DNA of 64,000 nt from Rhizobium sp. CCGE 510 (lineage in GTDB: Bacteria > Pseudomonadota > Alphaproteobacteria > Rhizobiales > Rhizobiaceae): contig NZ_AEYF01000039.1 in assembly GCF_000292525.1 (NCBI RefSeq), forward strand, positions 62,001 through 126,000, written 5' to 3'. The position numbers and the translations under genes were made by a program. Positions 63,757-64,000 of the stretch are shown here, piece after piece; the first letter of the stretch is position 1, and each line of letters begins with the position of its first letter. Under the pieces are notes generated by a model, which was given only the letters and a program-made list of their open reading frames with translations, searched no databases and had not been told where the DNA came from.

Positions 63757-64000
63757 ATGACCGATTCAGCCGCAAAAACACTCGTGCCCGTCCTGCGAAT
63801 CAGCTTCCCGGATGAGGATCGGCTCGGCCATGGCAAGATGGAGCTGCTGGAACACATCCGCCAGACCGGATCAATCTCGGCGGCGGGACGGGCGATGGAC
63901 ATGTCCTATCGGCGGGCATGGCTGCTGGTCAGCGAGATGAACCGGATGTTCTCAGAACAGGTGGTGGAGCCGCAGCGCGGCGGGCAGAAGGGCGGCGGCG
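63757..64000 (+). CDS. ModE-type winged-helix regulator, 3'-truncated
   Basis: 81 codons are visible before the window ends. HGKMELLEHIRQTGSISAAG and MSYRRAWLLVSEMN match the N-terminal winged helix-turn-helix of ModE/LysR-like molybdenum regulators; the GG-rich QRGGQKGGG segment is typical of the hinge. The C-terminal molybdate-binding domains, if any, lie outside. Divergent from rsfS across 158-209 bases. Confidence 0.85.
   Translation, partial: MTDSAAKTLVPVLRISFPDEDRLGHGKMELLEHIRQTGSISAAGRAMDMSYRRAWLLVSEMNRMFSEQVVEPQRGGQKGGG

Overview
The window is one continuous, gene-dense piece of an alphaproteobacterial chromosome. Protein families, gene order, palindromic intergenic repeats and a rhizobial-type promoter ahead of rho all point to Rhizobium (R. 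etli/R. leguminosarum type). I see no prophage, insertion sequence, tRNA, rRNA or CRISPR array. Almost everything is core or conserved accessory content, so the most useful observations are regulatory sites, overlaps, repeats and a few odd proteins.

Region 1 (1-12.8 kb) is the origin-proximal block: hemE (5' end missing), hemJ, rho, mnmE, mnmG, rsmG, parA, parB, followed by leuS-lptE-holA on the opposite strand. Three parS-like palindromes lie here: two between mnmE and mnmG (one starts on the mnmE stop codon) and a perfect 16-mer inside rsmG. In related rhizobia and Caulobacter the chromosomal origin lies next to hemE, so oriC is probably just left of the window (inference).

Region 2 (12.9-31.5 kb) holds a PLP homeostasis protein, two acyl-CoA synthetases (PrpE-like and AcsA) flanking the DUF1013/TrcR gene, an SDHAF4-like protein, htpX-rsmB, a heparinase-family protein, purH bracketed by two copies of one palindromic repeat, and a giant NAD-glutamate dehydrogenase followed by a UMF1-family transporter.

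Region 3 (31.7-50.3 kb) carries a pyridoxal kinase, a beta-carbonic anhydrase, a membrane GGDEF protein, a lytic transglycosylase, asd, an alkaline phosphatase with a Pho box, and a three-gene set: Tat-type exported protein, ABC ATPase, and an FtsX-like permease with a histidine-rich loop. A transporter with a very large extra loop, a PAP2 phosphatase, leuB, a serine dehydratase-like gene, leuD and several small genes follow. A fourth parS-like site lies beside leuB, 39 kb from the others.

Region 4 (50.2-64 kb) contains the SOS mutagenesis operon imuA-imuB-dnaE2 behind a LexA box, bfd-bfr for iron storage, rppH, and an envelope/ribosome cluster read leftwards (rsfS, rlmH, envC-like, ctpA, YibQ-like). 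A ModE-type regulator is cut by the right edge.
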